Assembly: GCA_017481575.1 (NCBI GenBank) | Contig: JAFUPA010000008.1 | Span: 1 to 64,000 of the forward strand | Source: Clostridia bacterium | GTDB taxonomy: Bacteria > Bacillota > Clostridia > Oscillospirales > Acutalibacteraceae | Reading direction: 5' to 3' | Length of the DNA stretch: 64,000 bases | Shown: in pieces, positions 43,614 through 52,361 of the stretch | Position numbering within the stretch: position 1 is the first letter of the stretch | Layout of the letters: the number at the start of each line of letters is the position of its first letter | Program-made: the position numbers and the translations under genes | Notes under the pieces: generated by a model | The model's input: the letters and a program-made list of their open reading frames with translations, nothing else | Told to the model about the DNA's origin: nothing | The model's database searches: none

Positions 43614-43696
43614 AATATTACCTCCAACCTTTAATTTACGGCTATATTATATGCGTTTTTTGTTTTTAATTTTTAAAAGTTAAGTTAAAATTTTAT

Positions 43697-43727
43697 TAAA
43701 AAAGAACCTGAAAAATCAGGTTCTTTT
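43697..43727 (-). terminator. Terminator overlapping the rqcH stop
   Basis: AAAAGAACCTGA (43700-43711) pairs with TCAGGTTCTTTT (43716-43727). The stem includes the stop codon of rqcH, and the minus strand continues with a T run. Confidence 0.88.
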
Positions 43728-45470
43728 CACTTCCATCTTTTCAACCTTGTCCCTCTCGGGTGTAACATTTACCGAGTAGTAAACGTGGTAAATCACCTTG
43801 CCCGGAGGCGCACCCTGTGGCTTTTTTAGGTGCTTGACGTAGGTGTAATCTACGGGGACGAGCTTTGCATCCCTTGCCTTGCTGTGGTATGCCGCAATTT
43901 CAGCCGCTTCGACTATTGCATCGTCGCTGATTTCCTTGCCGTCACTCACAATTATAACGTGCGAGCCGGGGAATTTCTGCGTGTGTAGCCACATATCACT
44001 TTTCTGTGCGGTCTTGAGCGACAGCTTGTCATTCTGCATATTGTTTCTGCCCACAAGCACCCTAAAGCCGTCAGTCGTTCTGTATTCCATCGGCGGCAGG
44101 AGCTTTGGCTGCTTTGAGTTGTTTTTACGCTTGAATTTCATAAATCCGCTTATAACAAGCTCGTTTCTTATTTCTTCAATTTCAGCCTGCGTGCTCGCTC
44201 TGTCAAGTGCATCTGCAACGGTTTCGAGGTATTGCAGGTCGTTTTTGCCCTGCTCGATAAGCTCCGTCAGCATTGTTTCCGCCGTCTTTGCCTTGCGGTA
44301 ATCCTTGAAATACTTTTGTGCATTTGCGGCAGGCGACTTTGACGGGTCAGCCTTTATTCGTATTATCTTATTCTCGTCATAATAGTTTTCAAGGTCGTAG
44401 AAAACAGCACCCTTTTCGAGCCTGTAAAGGTTGGCGTTTATAAGCTCTGCGCTTATCCTCAGAAGCTCACGGTCGGCACATTGCTTTAGCTCTGCTTGCT
44501 GAAGACTTATTTTTTTTGAAATTCTTGCAATTGCGGAATTCAAAAATTTAACCAGATCCTGTGCCTTCTGCCTTGTTCGGTCAAGTCTGTCACATTCAAA
44601 ATAAAACTCGTCAAGCAGTTCGGAAAAGCTTGCCTTTTCCTCTGCGCTGTATTTTGTGCCGTACTGCTTTATGGGCATAAATGAAAAGTCAACGGGCTTG
44701 CCTGTTTCGTCCTTGAGCATAAACGGAACACCCTTGCCACTTGCAACAGTTTTTCTTAAATCATCAATTGCATCTGCAAGTGCGTAGAAGGTTTTGTCGC
44801 TTACCTCGTCAACATAAAGCTCGGCATTCTCTCCTGCAAGCTCACGGCTCGTAAGCGGAGAAACTCCCTGCAAGGTGCAGAGAATTGCCGATGCGAGTGT
44901 TTTTGTCGGGTAAGTCTTAATCTGTGCAATTATGTTTTCGGTCGAATGTTCAACTATGTTTAATTTGTTCTGCGGAGGGGGAGAGGTGTAATTGAAGCCG
45001 GGCAAAATCTGCCTTACGGTTGATTGGCTCAGGTCAACACGCTTGAGTGCGTCAACAATTTTCCCGTCACCGTCAAAAAGAATTATGTTGCTGTGCTTTG
45101 CCATAATTTCAATGGAAAGTGTCAGCTTAACTCTGTCTCCGATTTCGTTTGTTGCATCAAAATCAATGTAAAGCACTCGGTCAAGCTCGGACTGTCTGAT
45201 GTCTGTAAGGGCGGCATTAACGAGCCTTTTACGCATCAGCATACAAAACATCGGCGGAGTGGCAGGATTTTCGGGTGCGTGAGATGTAAAATGAATTCTC
45301 GGGCTGTTTGCACGAACACTCAATAAAAGCTTCTTTGCACCGCCTTTGCCACGCAGATGAATAACCAGCTCCTCACGGGAGGGCTGGTGTATTTTTTCAA
45401 CACGGCTGAACTGCGCACCGTCCAATATTTCATTTTTTATAAGACTTAAAAATATACCGTCGAGTGCCAT
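43716..45470 (-). CDS. rqcH: Ribosome quality control protein RqcH (NFACT family)
   Basis: The 584-residue protein is the bacterial Rqc2/NEMF homologue (formerly fibronectin-binding protein). It binds stalled 50S subunits and adds C-terminal alanine tails. The NFACT-N domain opens MALDGIFLSLIKNEI, a long coiled coil spans about 290-430, and NFACT-R carries GRNNMQNDKLSLKTA, DMWLHTQKFPGSHVII and a final VTPERDKVEKMEV. It is the last gene of a leftward operon, 2 bases after the Nif3-like gene. Confidence 0.95.
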   Translation of the reverse strand: MALDGIFLSLIKNEILDGAQFSRVEKIHQPSREELVIHLRGKGGAKKLLLSVRANSPRIHFTSHAPENPATPPMFCMLMRKRLVNAALTDIRQSELDRVLYIDFDATNEIGDRVKLTLSIEIMAKHSNIILFDGDGKIVDALKRVDLSQSTVRQILPGFNYTSPPPQNKLNIVEHSTENIIAQIKTYPTKTLASAILCTLQGVSPLTSRELAGENAELYVDEVSDKTFYALADAIDDLRKTVASGKGVPFMLKDETGKPVDFSFMPIKQYGTKYSAEEKASFSELLDEFYFECDRLDRTRQKAQDLVKFLNSAIARISKKISLQQAELKQCADRELLRISAELINANLYRLEKGAVFYDLENYYDENKIIRIKADPSKSPAANAQKYFKDYRKAKTAETMLTELIEQGKNDLQYLETVADALDRASTQAEIEEIRNELVISGFMKFKRKNNSKQPKLLPPMEYRTTDGFRVLVGRNNMQNDKLSLKTAQKSDMWLHTQKFPGSHVIIVSDGKEISDDAIVEAAEIAAYHSKARDAKLVPVDYTYVKHLKKPQGAPPGKVIYHVYYSVNVTPERDKVEKMEVKRT

Positions 45471-45472
45471 AA

Positions 45473-46210
45473 TTACTCCGTAAACTTAACAGGGTTTTCC
45501 TGCTTGATGTCAATAATTTCAATACCCTCAAACTGTTCCTGCAATTTTTTTGCAATCACGGGAACAACGGGGATTTCTGTTTCGTAATGTCCTGCGGCAA
45601 TGAGTGTGATTCCTGCACTTACCGCATCAAGAAAGTCGTTGTGCTTTGCGTCACCTGTAATAAAAGCGTCAACTGCGCCTGCTTCAAACATAAGCGAAGC
45701 GCCGCCGCCCGTACACATTGCTGTCTTGCGGATTTTCTTTCCGCCGTCGGCAAAGCGAACTGTTGTGCCGAGCTTTTCAGCAATATGTGAAGCAAGACTT
45801 TCTGCCGTTGTTTCTTCAATATCGGCAAAACGCATAATCGGGTTTTCACCCTTGTATGCCTTAAAGCCGAGCAAATCTGCAAGCGAATCGTTTGTGCCGC
45901 CGTCTGCCATGTCAAGCGGAGTGTGACAGCAGATTGCGTTAATCGAGTTCGATGCCAGTTCAAACGGAACACTGCCCTTTGTAAAGCTCTTCATTGCGTT
46001 AAAAATAACAGGGTGGTGGCTGATGATAAGGTTTGCGCCCAGCTCCTTTGCCTTTTCAACTGACCACAGGTCAATGTCAAGCACAACAACAGCCTTTTTA
46101 ACTTCGGCGTTCATGTCGCCCACAAGCATACCGCTGTTGTCCCAAGCCTCCTGCGTGTCAATGGGAGCAAGAGTGTTAAGGTAATCAAAAAAATCTCTTA
46201 CGCTTACCAT
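45473..46210 (-). CDS. Nif3-like dinuclear metal-centre protein
   Basis: A 245-residue member of the Nif3/YqfO/GTP cyclohydrolase 1 type 2-like family. Metal-binding motifs are visible: ISHHPVIF near 63-70, HTPLD near 97, and GHYETEIP near 215, consistent with two metals per subunit. Biochemical role is not settled for the family. This is the short form without the inserted PII-like domain seen in Bacillus YqfO. It overlaps trmK by 7 bases; trmK-yqfO pairing is also seen in Bacillus. Confidence 0.93.
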   Translation of the reverse strand: MVSVRDFFDYLNTLAPIDTQEAWDNSGMLVGDMNAEVKKAVVVLDIDLWSVEKAKELGANLIISHHPVIFNAMKSFTKGSVPFELASNSINAICCHTPLDMADGGTNDSLADLLGFKAYKGENPIMRFADIEETTAESLASHIAEKLGTTVRFADGGKKIRKTAMCTGGGASLMFEAGAVDAFITGDAKHNDFLDAVSAGITLIAAGHYETEIPVVPVIAKKLQEQFEGIEIIDIKQENPVKFTE

Positions 46211-46881
46211 TTCTTCACCTCGTCAAGTATGTATTGAAGAGAGGGGATTTCCTCGTTTGTCGGGTCAATCTTGTTAAGTGCCGAATGACGGATTTGAACA
46301 CGGCGAAGCTTCTTTTGGCAAAATGCGTCGGAAGCGTCGTCCTCACGGTAGAAGAAGTCGCCGAACATATCCTCAATCGGGTCATGCTCTTTTTGCTTGC
46401 CTGTATAAACGGCAGACATACAGATGTAAGGCTTCTTGTCGTCAATGCAAGATTCCTCTTCAATAATCTCAAAGCCGTTCTTCCAAAGCCACCTTCTGAC
46501 GATTTCGTCGTGAGATTGTGGCTGCAGAATCAGCTTGTATTTTTCATTTTTAATCCACGGTGCATCTTCAAGAATTTCGGAGATGAGTATACCGCCCATA
46601 CCTGCAATCACAATGTCGTCCACCTCGTCGGGCAGGATATTGCGAAGTCCATTGGAACGACGCAACTGCACCTTGTCGGCAATGCCGTAAGTGTTAACGG
46701 TTGCTTCAGCGTTATCCAATGGACCTTTTCTCAAGTCTGCGGCGATGGCGCAGGGAACTGCACCGTCGAGTATAAGAGCAGTCGGAAGGTAAGCGTGGTC
46801 TGTGCCGATGTCTGCAACACGCACGCCACGCCTGACCATCTGAGCCGCCATATTCAGTCTTGGTTTAAGCTCTAATTTCAT
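46204..46881 (-). CDS. trmK: tRNA (adenine-22-N1)-methyltransferase
   Basis: The 225-residue SAM-dependent enzyme methylates A22 in tRNA D-loops. It shows the TrmK opening LKPRLNMAAQMV, the SAM loop VADIGTDHAYLPTAL and catalytic-region VIAGMGGILISEIL, then a C-terminal coiled coil. It overlaps the DUF1858 gene by 4 bases and the Nif3 gene by 7, so these genes are translationally coupled. Confidence 0.95.
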   Translation of the reverse strand: MKLELKPRLNMAAQMVRRGVRVADIGTDHAYLPTALILDGAVPCAIAADLRKGPLDNAEATVNTYGIADKVQLRRSNGLRNILPDEVDDIVIAGMGGILISEILEDAPWIKNEKYKLILQPQSHDEIVRRWLWKNGFEIIEEESCIDDKKPYICMSAVYTGKQKEHDPIEDMFGDFFYREDDASDAFCQKKLRRVQIRHSALNKIDPTNEEIPSLQYILDEVKKW

Positions 46882-47081
46882 TTGCTTGCGAGATATGCGT
46901 TAATGTCAGCAACAAGGTCGTCAACGTCAACACCGTGCACCTGGCAAGCCATTTCAAGGCTTTCACCTCTTGCAGAGGGGCAACCGAGGCAGTGCATACC
47001 CATATTAAGGAAAAACTGTGCAGTACCTACGTCAGCGTCAAGAATATCACCGATAAGCATATCTTTTGTTACTTCTGTCAT
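46878..47081 (-). CDS. DUF1858 small redox-type protein
   Basis: This 67-residue protein fits DUF1858 (hybrid-cluster-associated redox disulfide): MLIGDILDAD, then FFLNMGMHCLGCPSA with a CxxC (Cys31, Cys34) and a C-terminal helix. It may handle disulfide or metal redox; the partner is unknown. It is first in the leftward operon with trmK, nif3-like and rqcH. AGGAGG-like GGAGGTTTTTATA precedes the ATG on the minus strand. Confidence 0.9.
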   Translation of the reverse strand: MTEVTKDMLIGDILDADVGTAQFFLNMGMHCLGCPSARGESLEMACQVHGVDVDDLVADINAYLASK

Positions 47082-47113
47082 TATAAAAACCTCCGAATTT
47101 TTGATACATATAT

Positions 47114-47141
47114 ATTATACACATTTCTTCTGTATTTTCAA
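47114..47141 (-). promoter_or_regulatory. Promoter of the DUF1858-trmK-nif3-rqcH operon
   Basis: On the minus strand TTGAAA (47141-47136) and TATAAT (47119-47114) are separated by 16 bases, about 30 bases before the first start codon. On the plus strand TATAAT at 47182-47187 may be the ispE -10 box, but its -35 is weak. Confidence 0.75.
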
Positions 47142-47218
47142 GTGATATAAAATTTTACTTTTCAAATCTATATAAAGATGTTATAATAAAAGCAACAAAA
47201 TTATTTTGAGGTATTAAA

Positions 47219-48091
47219 ATGAAAGTTACTTACGATGCGGCGGCAAAAATCAACCTTATGCTTGACATTCTTGCACGCCTTGATAACGGATACCACAGCC
47301 TTTTTATGCTTATGCAGTCTGTTGACCTTTACGATACAGTCTCGGTCGAAACCGACGACAGCGGCAAAATCAGCATCACCTCAAACGAGGAGGGTATTCC
47401 GTGCGATAAAAGAAACATTGCTTACAAGGCGGCGGAAGCCTTCTTCGGTGCAACGGGTGTTAAAAATCCCGGTGTCGCAATCCACCTTGAAAAGCGCATC
47501 CCGTTTGAAGCGGGAATGGCGGGCGGAAGTGCCGACGGCGCCGCAGTTATTGCCGCACTTAACGATATTTTTGAAATAAACCTAACAAATGCAGAGCTTT
47601 GCAAAATCGGACTTAAGGTCGGTGCAGATGTTCCTTTCTGCCTTACGGGTGGTACCTGCCTTGCACAGAATGTCGGCGAAATTCTTTCTCCCTTGCCACC
47701 GCTTGAGGATTGCTATATCGTCCTTGCAAAGCCCGAGAGGGGAGTTTCAACCAAGGAAGCATTTGCCGCATTTGACACGGCAACAAATCTTCGCCACCTT
47801 GACACCTGCGCAATGCTTTATGCAGCTTCACAGGGTGATTTGTACGGCATTTGCAAGCACACAAAAAATGTCTTTGAACAGCTTATCGAAGTACCCGAGC
47901 GTGTGCCGATAAAATCAACACTTAACCGCCACGGCGCACTTGCCGCTTGTATGAGCGGAAGCGGTCCGACAGTTTACGGAATTTTTGACGACGAGTCAAA
48001 GGCACAGTCTGCCGCCTCGGCACTCAAATCCCTTGTCAAAAACATTTATATAACAAAGCCCGTCAAGAGCGGACTTGTCAGAAAAAATTAA
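47219..48091 (+). CDS. ispE: 4-diphosphocytidyl-2-C-methyl-D-erythritol kinase
   Basis: A 290-residue GHMP kinase of the methylerythritol phosphate route to isoprenoids. Motifs: AAAKINLMLDIL at the N-terminus (Lys and Asn/Asp of the site), ATP loop PFEAGMAGGSADGAAV (about 96-111) and C-terminal AACMSGSGPTVYGIF. It shows that this organism likely makes isoprenoids by the MEP pathway. Divergent from the DUF1858 operon and monocistronic; GAGGTATTAAA gives the RBS. Confidence 0.96.
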   Translation: MKVTYDAAAKINLMLDILARLDNGYHSLFMLMQSVDLYDTVSVETDDSGKISITSNEEGIPCDKRNIAYKAAEAFFGATGVKNPGVAIHLEKRIPFEAGMAGGSADGAAVIAALNDIFEINLTNAELCKIGLKVGADVPFCLTGGTCLAQNVGEILSPLPPLEDCYIVLAKPERGVSTKEAFAAFDTATNLRHLDTCAMLYAASQGDLYGICKHTKNVFEQLIEVPERVPIKSTLNRHGALAACMSGSGPTVYGIFDDESKAQSAASALKSLVKNIYITKPVKSGLVRKN

Positions 48092-48107
48092 AAATATACA
48101 AAACAAA

Positions 48108-48142
48108 ACGTCTCGGACATTCCTGCCCGAGACGTAATTTTT
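48108..48142. terminator. Convergent terminator after ispE
   Basis: ACGTCTCGG (48108-48116)/CCGAGACGT (48127-48135) with AATTTTT; usable for ispE and for the leftward DUF4474-dockerin gene. Confidence 0.88.
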
Positions 48143-48155
48143 ATGCTGTTTTACA

Positions 48156-49169
48156 TTACTGCCAAGTGAATGTTACAGAGTTCTTTGCAAGGTTAACGTG
48201 GTAGTTTTCACCCTTAACAAACTCAAAATCTCTTGAAGAATATGTTGCGTTGTGCTCAATCTTCGAAACATTTTCAAGACCCTCGATGAAAGCGAGCATC
48301 ATTTCTGTGTCTGTAAAGTTAAGTGTTGCATCGAGTGCAAGGTCGTCTGTTGCGGTCGGCTGTGTGCCCCAGCCTGTAAGAGCACCGGGAACAAAGCCTG
48401 TGAGCCACCATGAATACTGCTGACCTCTTGAGAAGAGGAGGTTGTTGTTTCTGTAAAGGCTCATGCTCATCTTAATAAGCATTTCGTCGTCAGCACACTT
48501 GTAGTAGTTAACGCCGTTTTCATCCATCAACGGGTCGTCAAAGTCACGGTAGTAAAGACCGATTTCAGCACCGATAAGTACCCAACCGTACTGACCCTTC
48601 CAAAGCTGAACCATCCATTCCTTATTGTCATATTCAAAGAAAATTCTTGTTGTGTCAAACCAGCAGATGATTACGGGAGCGGCAACGTCATAGATGAAGG
48701 TGTAGCCGAATGTTCTCTGCCAAGCATTACTTGAAGCATAGAAAACACCTTCTCTTGCGTCATATGAGAAGCCGAGCAAGCCCGAGCCGTCCTCGTTTGT
48801 AACCTGACCTGTTGCAGGGTCGTACCAGAAACCGCCGATGATTTCAACACGTCCAGAATCAACAGGAGCACCTGCAGGGAAATGAGCGATTTTACCAACT
48901 GAATAGTGAAGTATGTAGAGAGCGTCTGTAGAGTTGATTTTGCCGTTGCCGTCAACATCAGCTGCTTTCTTTTCTGCTTCGGTCAAAGTTTCCTGACCTG
49001 TGCAGTATCTTACAACAATAAGAGCATCAAAAGAGTTGATTGCTGCGTCACTGTTAGCGTCACCGAGCGAGTTATCTGCGGCACTTGTGGTAACTGCAAA
49101 CATTGCAAATGTGCCTGCAAAAATGCACAATGAGATAATGATTGAAACAATTGATTTTGCGACTTTCAT
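48156..49169 (-). CDS. Secreted protein: N-terminal dockerin plus DUF4474 domain
   Basis: The 337-residue protein has a signal peptide (about 1-31, TTSAADN). A type I dockerin follows at about 34-100: LGDANSDAAINSFDAL and ADVDGNGKINSTDAL, the two calcium-binding halves. Residues about 108-337 match DUF4474, with FEYDNKEWMVQLWKGQYGW and IGAEIGLYYR, a fold linked to surface or lipocalin-like binding. It would be docked to a cohesin protein. GTTACCTCC on the plus strand just upstream (49176) is the RBS; the next dockerin gene starts its stop 13 bases away. Confidence 0.88.
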   Translation of the reverse strand: MKVAKSIVSIIISLCIFAGTFAMFAVTTSAADNSLGDANSDAAINSFDALIVVRYCTGQETLTEAEKKAADVDGNGKINSTDALYILHYSVGKIAHFPAGAPVDSGRVEIIGGFWYDPATGQVTNEDGSGLLGFSYDAREGVFYASSNAWQRTFGYTFIYDVAAPVIICWFDTTRIFFEYDNKEWMVQLWKGQYGWVLIGAEIGLYYRDFDDPLMDENGVNYYKCADDEMLIKMSMSLYRNNNLLFSRGQQYSWWLTGFVPGALTGWGTQPTATDDLALDATLNFTDTEMMLAFIEGLENVSKIEHNATYSSRDFEFVKGENYHVNLAKNSVTFTWQ

Positions 49170-49182
49170 TTTAGGTTACCTC

Positions 49183-50052
49183 CTAGAAAGATGTGATTTT
49201 ACCGACAACGTACTGCAGAACGGTTAAAGCGTCGGTTGAGTTAACCTTACCGTCTTTTGTAACGTCAGCCTGTGTTGTCTGTGTGCTGTCAAGGGTCACC
49301 TTGCCGACAGAGCTCTGTAAAATGATAAGAGCATCAAAAGAGTTGATTGCGTAGTCACCGTTAACGTCGCCGAGGAGCTTTGTATCCTTTGTAAGGAAAT
49401 TTACGGTGAAAGGAGCTCTCTTGCCGCCGAATGTTGCGTAAAGTGTAGCTTCACCGGGCTCAGCGGAGTCAACTCCTTGAGCAACAGACCAGCCGATAAG
49501 CTGATTGTCGGGATAGGAGATACTCTTCGTTGTTCCGTCTGTGTACTTGACCTTAAGCTTAATGCCCGTAAGGTCAAATTCCGTAAATTCAACATCACCG
49601 AGAGCGCCCATAACCCAGTCTTCATCTTCAATAAGATTGGTCTTTTTTGGGGGAGTAACAACGCTTACGCTTTCAACCTCAACGAGCTTTACCGTAAGAG
49701 TTGCATAAACGCTTGACGGGAAGTTGTCGCAGTAGATTCGCATTGTGTTGTTACCTGCTGTCCAAGTACCGGAATCAGCCTTTGTGTACATATTCGGCCA
49801 CTTGTTAACGGCGTATTCAACCGTTTTTGAATTGTAAGAAAGTACCGTGCCCGAAATGTCAAAATCACCGCCGACCAAAGCAATTTTACCCGCCTTGTTG
49901 TAGGTCCAGTCAATGCCCTGGTAATATGAAGTCTGTGCAGGCATTTTAACAATCGTAACGTTAGCCGCTACTGCAGCCACTCCCATAACGGAAAAGGCAA
50001 GCAAAAAAGCAAGTGCCAACGAAAGAGCGCTTTTAAAAGCAGATTTTTTCAT
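49183..50052 (-). CDS. Secreted Ig-like protein with C-terminal dockerin
   Basis: The 289-residue protein: signal peptide about 1-30, a beta-rich region 33-130 (MPAQTSYYQGIDW, TYTKAD-type strands), a second bacterial Ig-like stretch at 140-215 (LIEDEDWVMG, GEATLYATFGGKRAPF) and a dockerin at 225-289 (LLGDVNGDYAINSFDAL, ADVTKDGKVNSTDAL). It is in one leftward operon with the DUF4474 protein. The promoter at 50090-50118 lies just upstream. Role: probably surface attachment or carbohydrate binding; not proven. Confidence 0.85.
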   Translation of the reverse strand: MKKSAFKSALSLALAFLLAFSVMGVAAVAANVTIVKMPAQTSYYQGIDWTYNKAGKIALVGGDFDISGTVLSYNSKTVEYAVNKWPNMYTKADSGTWTAGNNTMRIYCDNFPSSVYATLTVKLVEVESVSVVTPPKKTNLIEDEDWVMGALGDVEFTEFDLTGIKLKVKYTDGTTKSISYPDNQLIGWSVAQGVDSAEPGEATLYATFGGKRAPFTVNFLTKDTKLLGDVNGDYAINSFDALIILQSSVGKVTLDSTQTTQADVTKDGKVNSTDALTVLQYVVGKITSF

Positions 50053-50089
50053 TCCTCATTCCTCCTTAAAGCAGATTATATGCTTTTAT

Positions 50090-50118
50090 ATTATACATTA
50101 TAAATGCACATATGTCAA
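50090..50118 (-). promoter_or_regulatory. Consensus promoter of the leftward dockerin operon
   Basis: Minus-strand TTGACA (50118-50113) and TATAAT (50095-50090) are both perfect, with a 17-base spacer, about 40 bases before the start codon at 50052. Confidence 0.9.
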
Positions 50119-50166
50119 TCTTATGCCGTTAATTTAGAAAGCAGAAATCCAAGGTATATTTTTCTA

Positions 50167-50195
50167 TTGACAAGCAGTTGATATTGTTATATAAT
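50167..50195 (+). promoter_or_regulatory. Consensus promoter of the rightward dockerin gene
   Basis: TTGACA (50167-50172) and TATAAT (50190-50195), perfect boxes with a 17-base spacer, back to back with the leftward consensus promoter 50 bases away. Confidence 0.9.
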
Positions 50196-50267
50196 AATCC
50201 CAAATATAATGCACAAGATGTGGTATTGTTTCTGTTTTTACCCACCTTGGCATAAATTACGAAATGG

Positions 50268-51263
50268 ATGAGAAAAATGAAAAAATTATCTTTAAGGGTA
50301 ATTGCGGCAGTCTTGTCTCTTCTCGTAGCTTTAAGCTGTTCGGTTTCCGCTTTTGCGGCGGAGGGCAGATACGGCGACGTGAATGCAGACGGTAAGGTTA
50401 ACTCAACCGATGCTTTGAGCGTTCTCAAGCACGCTGTCGGTTCGAGCTATCTTGCAGAGGAGTATCTTTTCTGGGCAGACGTTAATGCTGATACCAAAAT
50501 CAACTCAACCGATGCTCTTGAAATTCTCCAGTACGCTGTCGGCAAGATAACAAGGTTCTCGGCAGAGATTGCAATTGCAAAGCCCGAAACAAAAGAGGAA
50601 ATCCTTGCTCTTTACGCAGAGACAATCAGCAAAGCAAGAGAAGAAATCCCCGCATATAAGATTAAGACAACAACAGAAGTGTTTGATATTGAAATCGGCA
50701 CCTCGGGTCCTATATCAATTATGTACAAGCCATCAGACCTTGAGCAAATGAAGCAGGATATGATGACTACGGACGTAACGACCAACGTTTTCAGACAGGG
50801 CACACAGAGCGCTCTTGCAAACCTTCCGTTGGACAGTGTTATTACTGACACATCAAAGTACAAGTCAATAAAGTGTACAGTTCTTGCAGACGGAAACTAC
50901 CAGCTTGATATAAGCTTCAAGGACGAAAAAAATCCGGGTTCTGAAACACCGATTGTTAAAATGCTCGGTCTTCCCGATTACGCAGCATTCAAGGCTTCGC
51001 TTGAAAACTCAACGGAGAACACAATTGTAATTCCGACAGAAGATGGCGATGTTACAATTGAACTTGACGTTACGGTAAACAGCCTTGAATACAAAAACGC
51101 TTCAATTTCCTGCGTTGTTTCAAGCACAACCGGAGAGATTGTTTCTCTTAAGGTTGCGGTAGATATTAAGAACGATGTTAAAACAGATCTTGGTCTGTTA
51201 GGTTCAATGACAACCGTTCAGTCAGTAAAGAATACCCTCGAGTATTCAAACTTTATTTATTAA
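50268..51263 (+). CDS. Secreted protein with N-terminal dockerin and unknown C-terminal domain
   Basis: The 331-residue protein: signal peptide about 1-29 (ALSCSVSAFAAEG), dockerin at 33-96 (YGDVNADGKVNSTDAL, ADVNADTKINSTDAL, both halves strong), then 235 residues with alternating polar and hydrophobic strands resembling lipoprotein-like LolA/LppX-type folds (KPSDLEQMKQDMM, LADGNYQLDISF, VSLKVAVDIKN), but no family name is certain. Start is ATG 50268 or the in-frame ATG 50277; neither has a strong RBS. It shares the dockerin style of the two leftward genes. Confidence 0.85.
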   Translation: MRKMKKLSLRVIAAVLSLLVALSCSVSAFAAEGRYGDVNADGKVNSTDALSVLKHAVGSSYLAEEYLFWADVNADTKINSTDALEILQYAVGKITRFSAEIAIAKPETKEEILALYAETISKAREEIPAYKIKTTTEVFDIEIGTSGPISIMYKPSDLEQMKQDMMTTDVTTNVFRQGTQSALANLPLDSVITDTSKYKSIKCTVLADGNYQLDISFKDEKNPGSETPIVKMLGLPDYAAFKASLENSTENTIVIPTEDGDVTIELDVTVNSLEYKNASISCVVSSTTGEIVSLKVAVDIKNDVKTDLGLLGSMTTVQSVKNTLEYSNFIY

Positions 51264-51358
51264 GTTTTAGCTCATCGGGCGTTTTCGCCTAAATGTCCGG
51301 TGTCTAAATATATGTGCATTTAGTACAAATCTAAAAAGGAGAAAATGGTGATTATACG

Positions 51359-52300
51359 ATGAACAAATTTGCTAAAATTGCATCAATTGTAATGGCAATT
51401 GCACTTGCTGTTTCAATGATTACATTTGCTTTTGCTGCATCTGCTGCAACATTCTCTCTCAACGTTGTTGAAGAGAGTGATACAGAAGTTGTTGTATCTG
51501 TTAAGCTTGAAAGCGGTTCTTTCGCTGCTGTTCGTTTCCTCGTTGAAGCAACAAGCGATAACATCGGTGCTTGCAAGGAAATCGTTCCTGCTGACGAGAA
51601 TGCACCCGCTGCTTCATTTGTAGAGACAGGTTTGTCTTCTATCATCTACTTTATGTCAGAGTATGATGAGGCCGGCGAACTCTTCTACTACACATTTGAG
51701 AAGACAAGTGCAGATAAGGTAACAAAGGATGACATCAGCGCATCAATCATGGAATGTTCAAACCTCGCAGCTGAAGAATTTGAAGCTGAAATGGTAAACA
51801 ACCTTCCTGCTGCTGAAGTTCCGACAGAGCCTTCAACAGAAGCAACTGAGCCTTCAACAGAGGCAACTGAGCCTTCAACAGAGGCAACTGAGCCTTCAAC
51901 AGAAGCAACAGAGCCTTCAACAGAAGCTACAGAGCCTTCGACAGAAGCAACTGAGCCTTCAACAGAGGCTACAGAGCCTTCAACAGAAGCAACTGAGCCT
52001 TCAACAGAGGCTACAGAGCCTTCAACAGAAGCAACTGAGCCTTCAACAGAAGCAACAGAGCCTTCAACAGAAGCTACAGAGCCTTCAACAGAAGCTACAG
52101 AGCCTTCAACAGAGGCTACAGAGCCTTCAGAGGATAAGACTGATGCTCCCGTTGCTGAGGACAACACAACAACAGCTCCTGCAGATGGTGACGTTGTTAA
52201 CCCTGACACAGGCGACAGCGTAACAGCTACAGCAGCTATTGTTTCTCTTCTCGCAGTAAGCGGTGCAGCACTTGTTGCACTTCGCAAGAAGGAAGACTAA
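51359..52300 (+). CDS. Wall-anchored surface protein with TEPSTEA heptad stalk
   Basis: The 313-residue protein: signal peptide about 1-29, a 120-residue beta-rich head (EVVVSVKLESGSFAAVRFLV, faintly cohesin-like), then 14 complete EPSTEA heptads (residues about 156-255), and a C-terminal anchor NPDTGD near 283 with a hydrophobic helix and RKKED tail. NPDTGD is a sortase-type signal variant. The stalk should project the head from the wall. Being next to three dockerin proteins it could act as their anchor, which is inference. AAAAGGAG precedes the ATG. Confidence 0.85.
   Translation: MNKFAKIASIVMAIALAVSMITFAFAASAATFSLNVVEESDTEVVVSVKLESGSFAAVRFLVEATSDNIGACKEIVPADENAPAASFVETGLSSIIYFMSEYDEAGELFYYTFEKTSADKVTKDDISASIMECSNLAAEEFEAEMVNNLPAAEVPTEPSTEATEPSTEATEPSTEATEPSTEATEPSTEATEPSTEATEPSTEATEPSTEATEPSTEATEPSTEATEPSTEATEPSTEATEPSTEATEPSTEATEPSEDKTDAPVAEDNTTTAPADGDVVNPDTGDSVTATAAIVSLLAVSGAALVALRKKED
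51827..52130 (+). repeat. 14-copy 21-base tandem repeat
   Basis: Units of GAGCCTTCAACAGARGCWAC encode EPSTEAT; 14 complete copies and a final partial EPSED. Only third-position changes (for example GAAGCAACT versus GAGGCTACA) separate copies, so length may vary between strains. Confidence 0.95.
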
Positions 52301-52361
52301 TTTAAGTTCACAAGGGGATTATTCCGGATAACTCCCTTATGATACCAAACTTTTAACGCCC

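Noticed and set aside
51827..52130. Tandem repeat considered as a CRISPR array
   Set aside because: Units are contiguous 21-base coding repeats without unique spacers, in frame with a surface protein.
51688..52287. 199-codon antisense frame encoding VEGSVAS repeats
   Set aside because: It is the mirror of the TEPSTEA tandem repeat; a 21-base repeat keeps all frames open.
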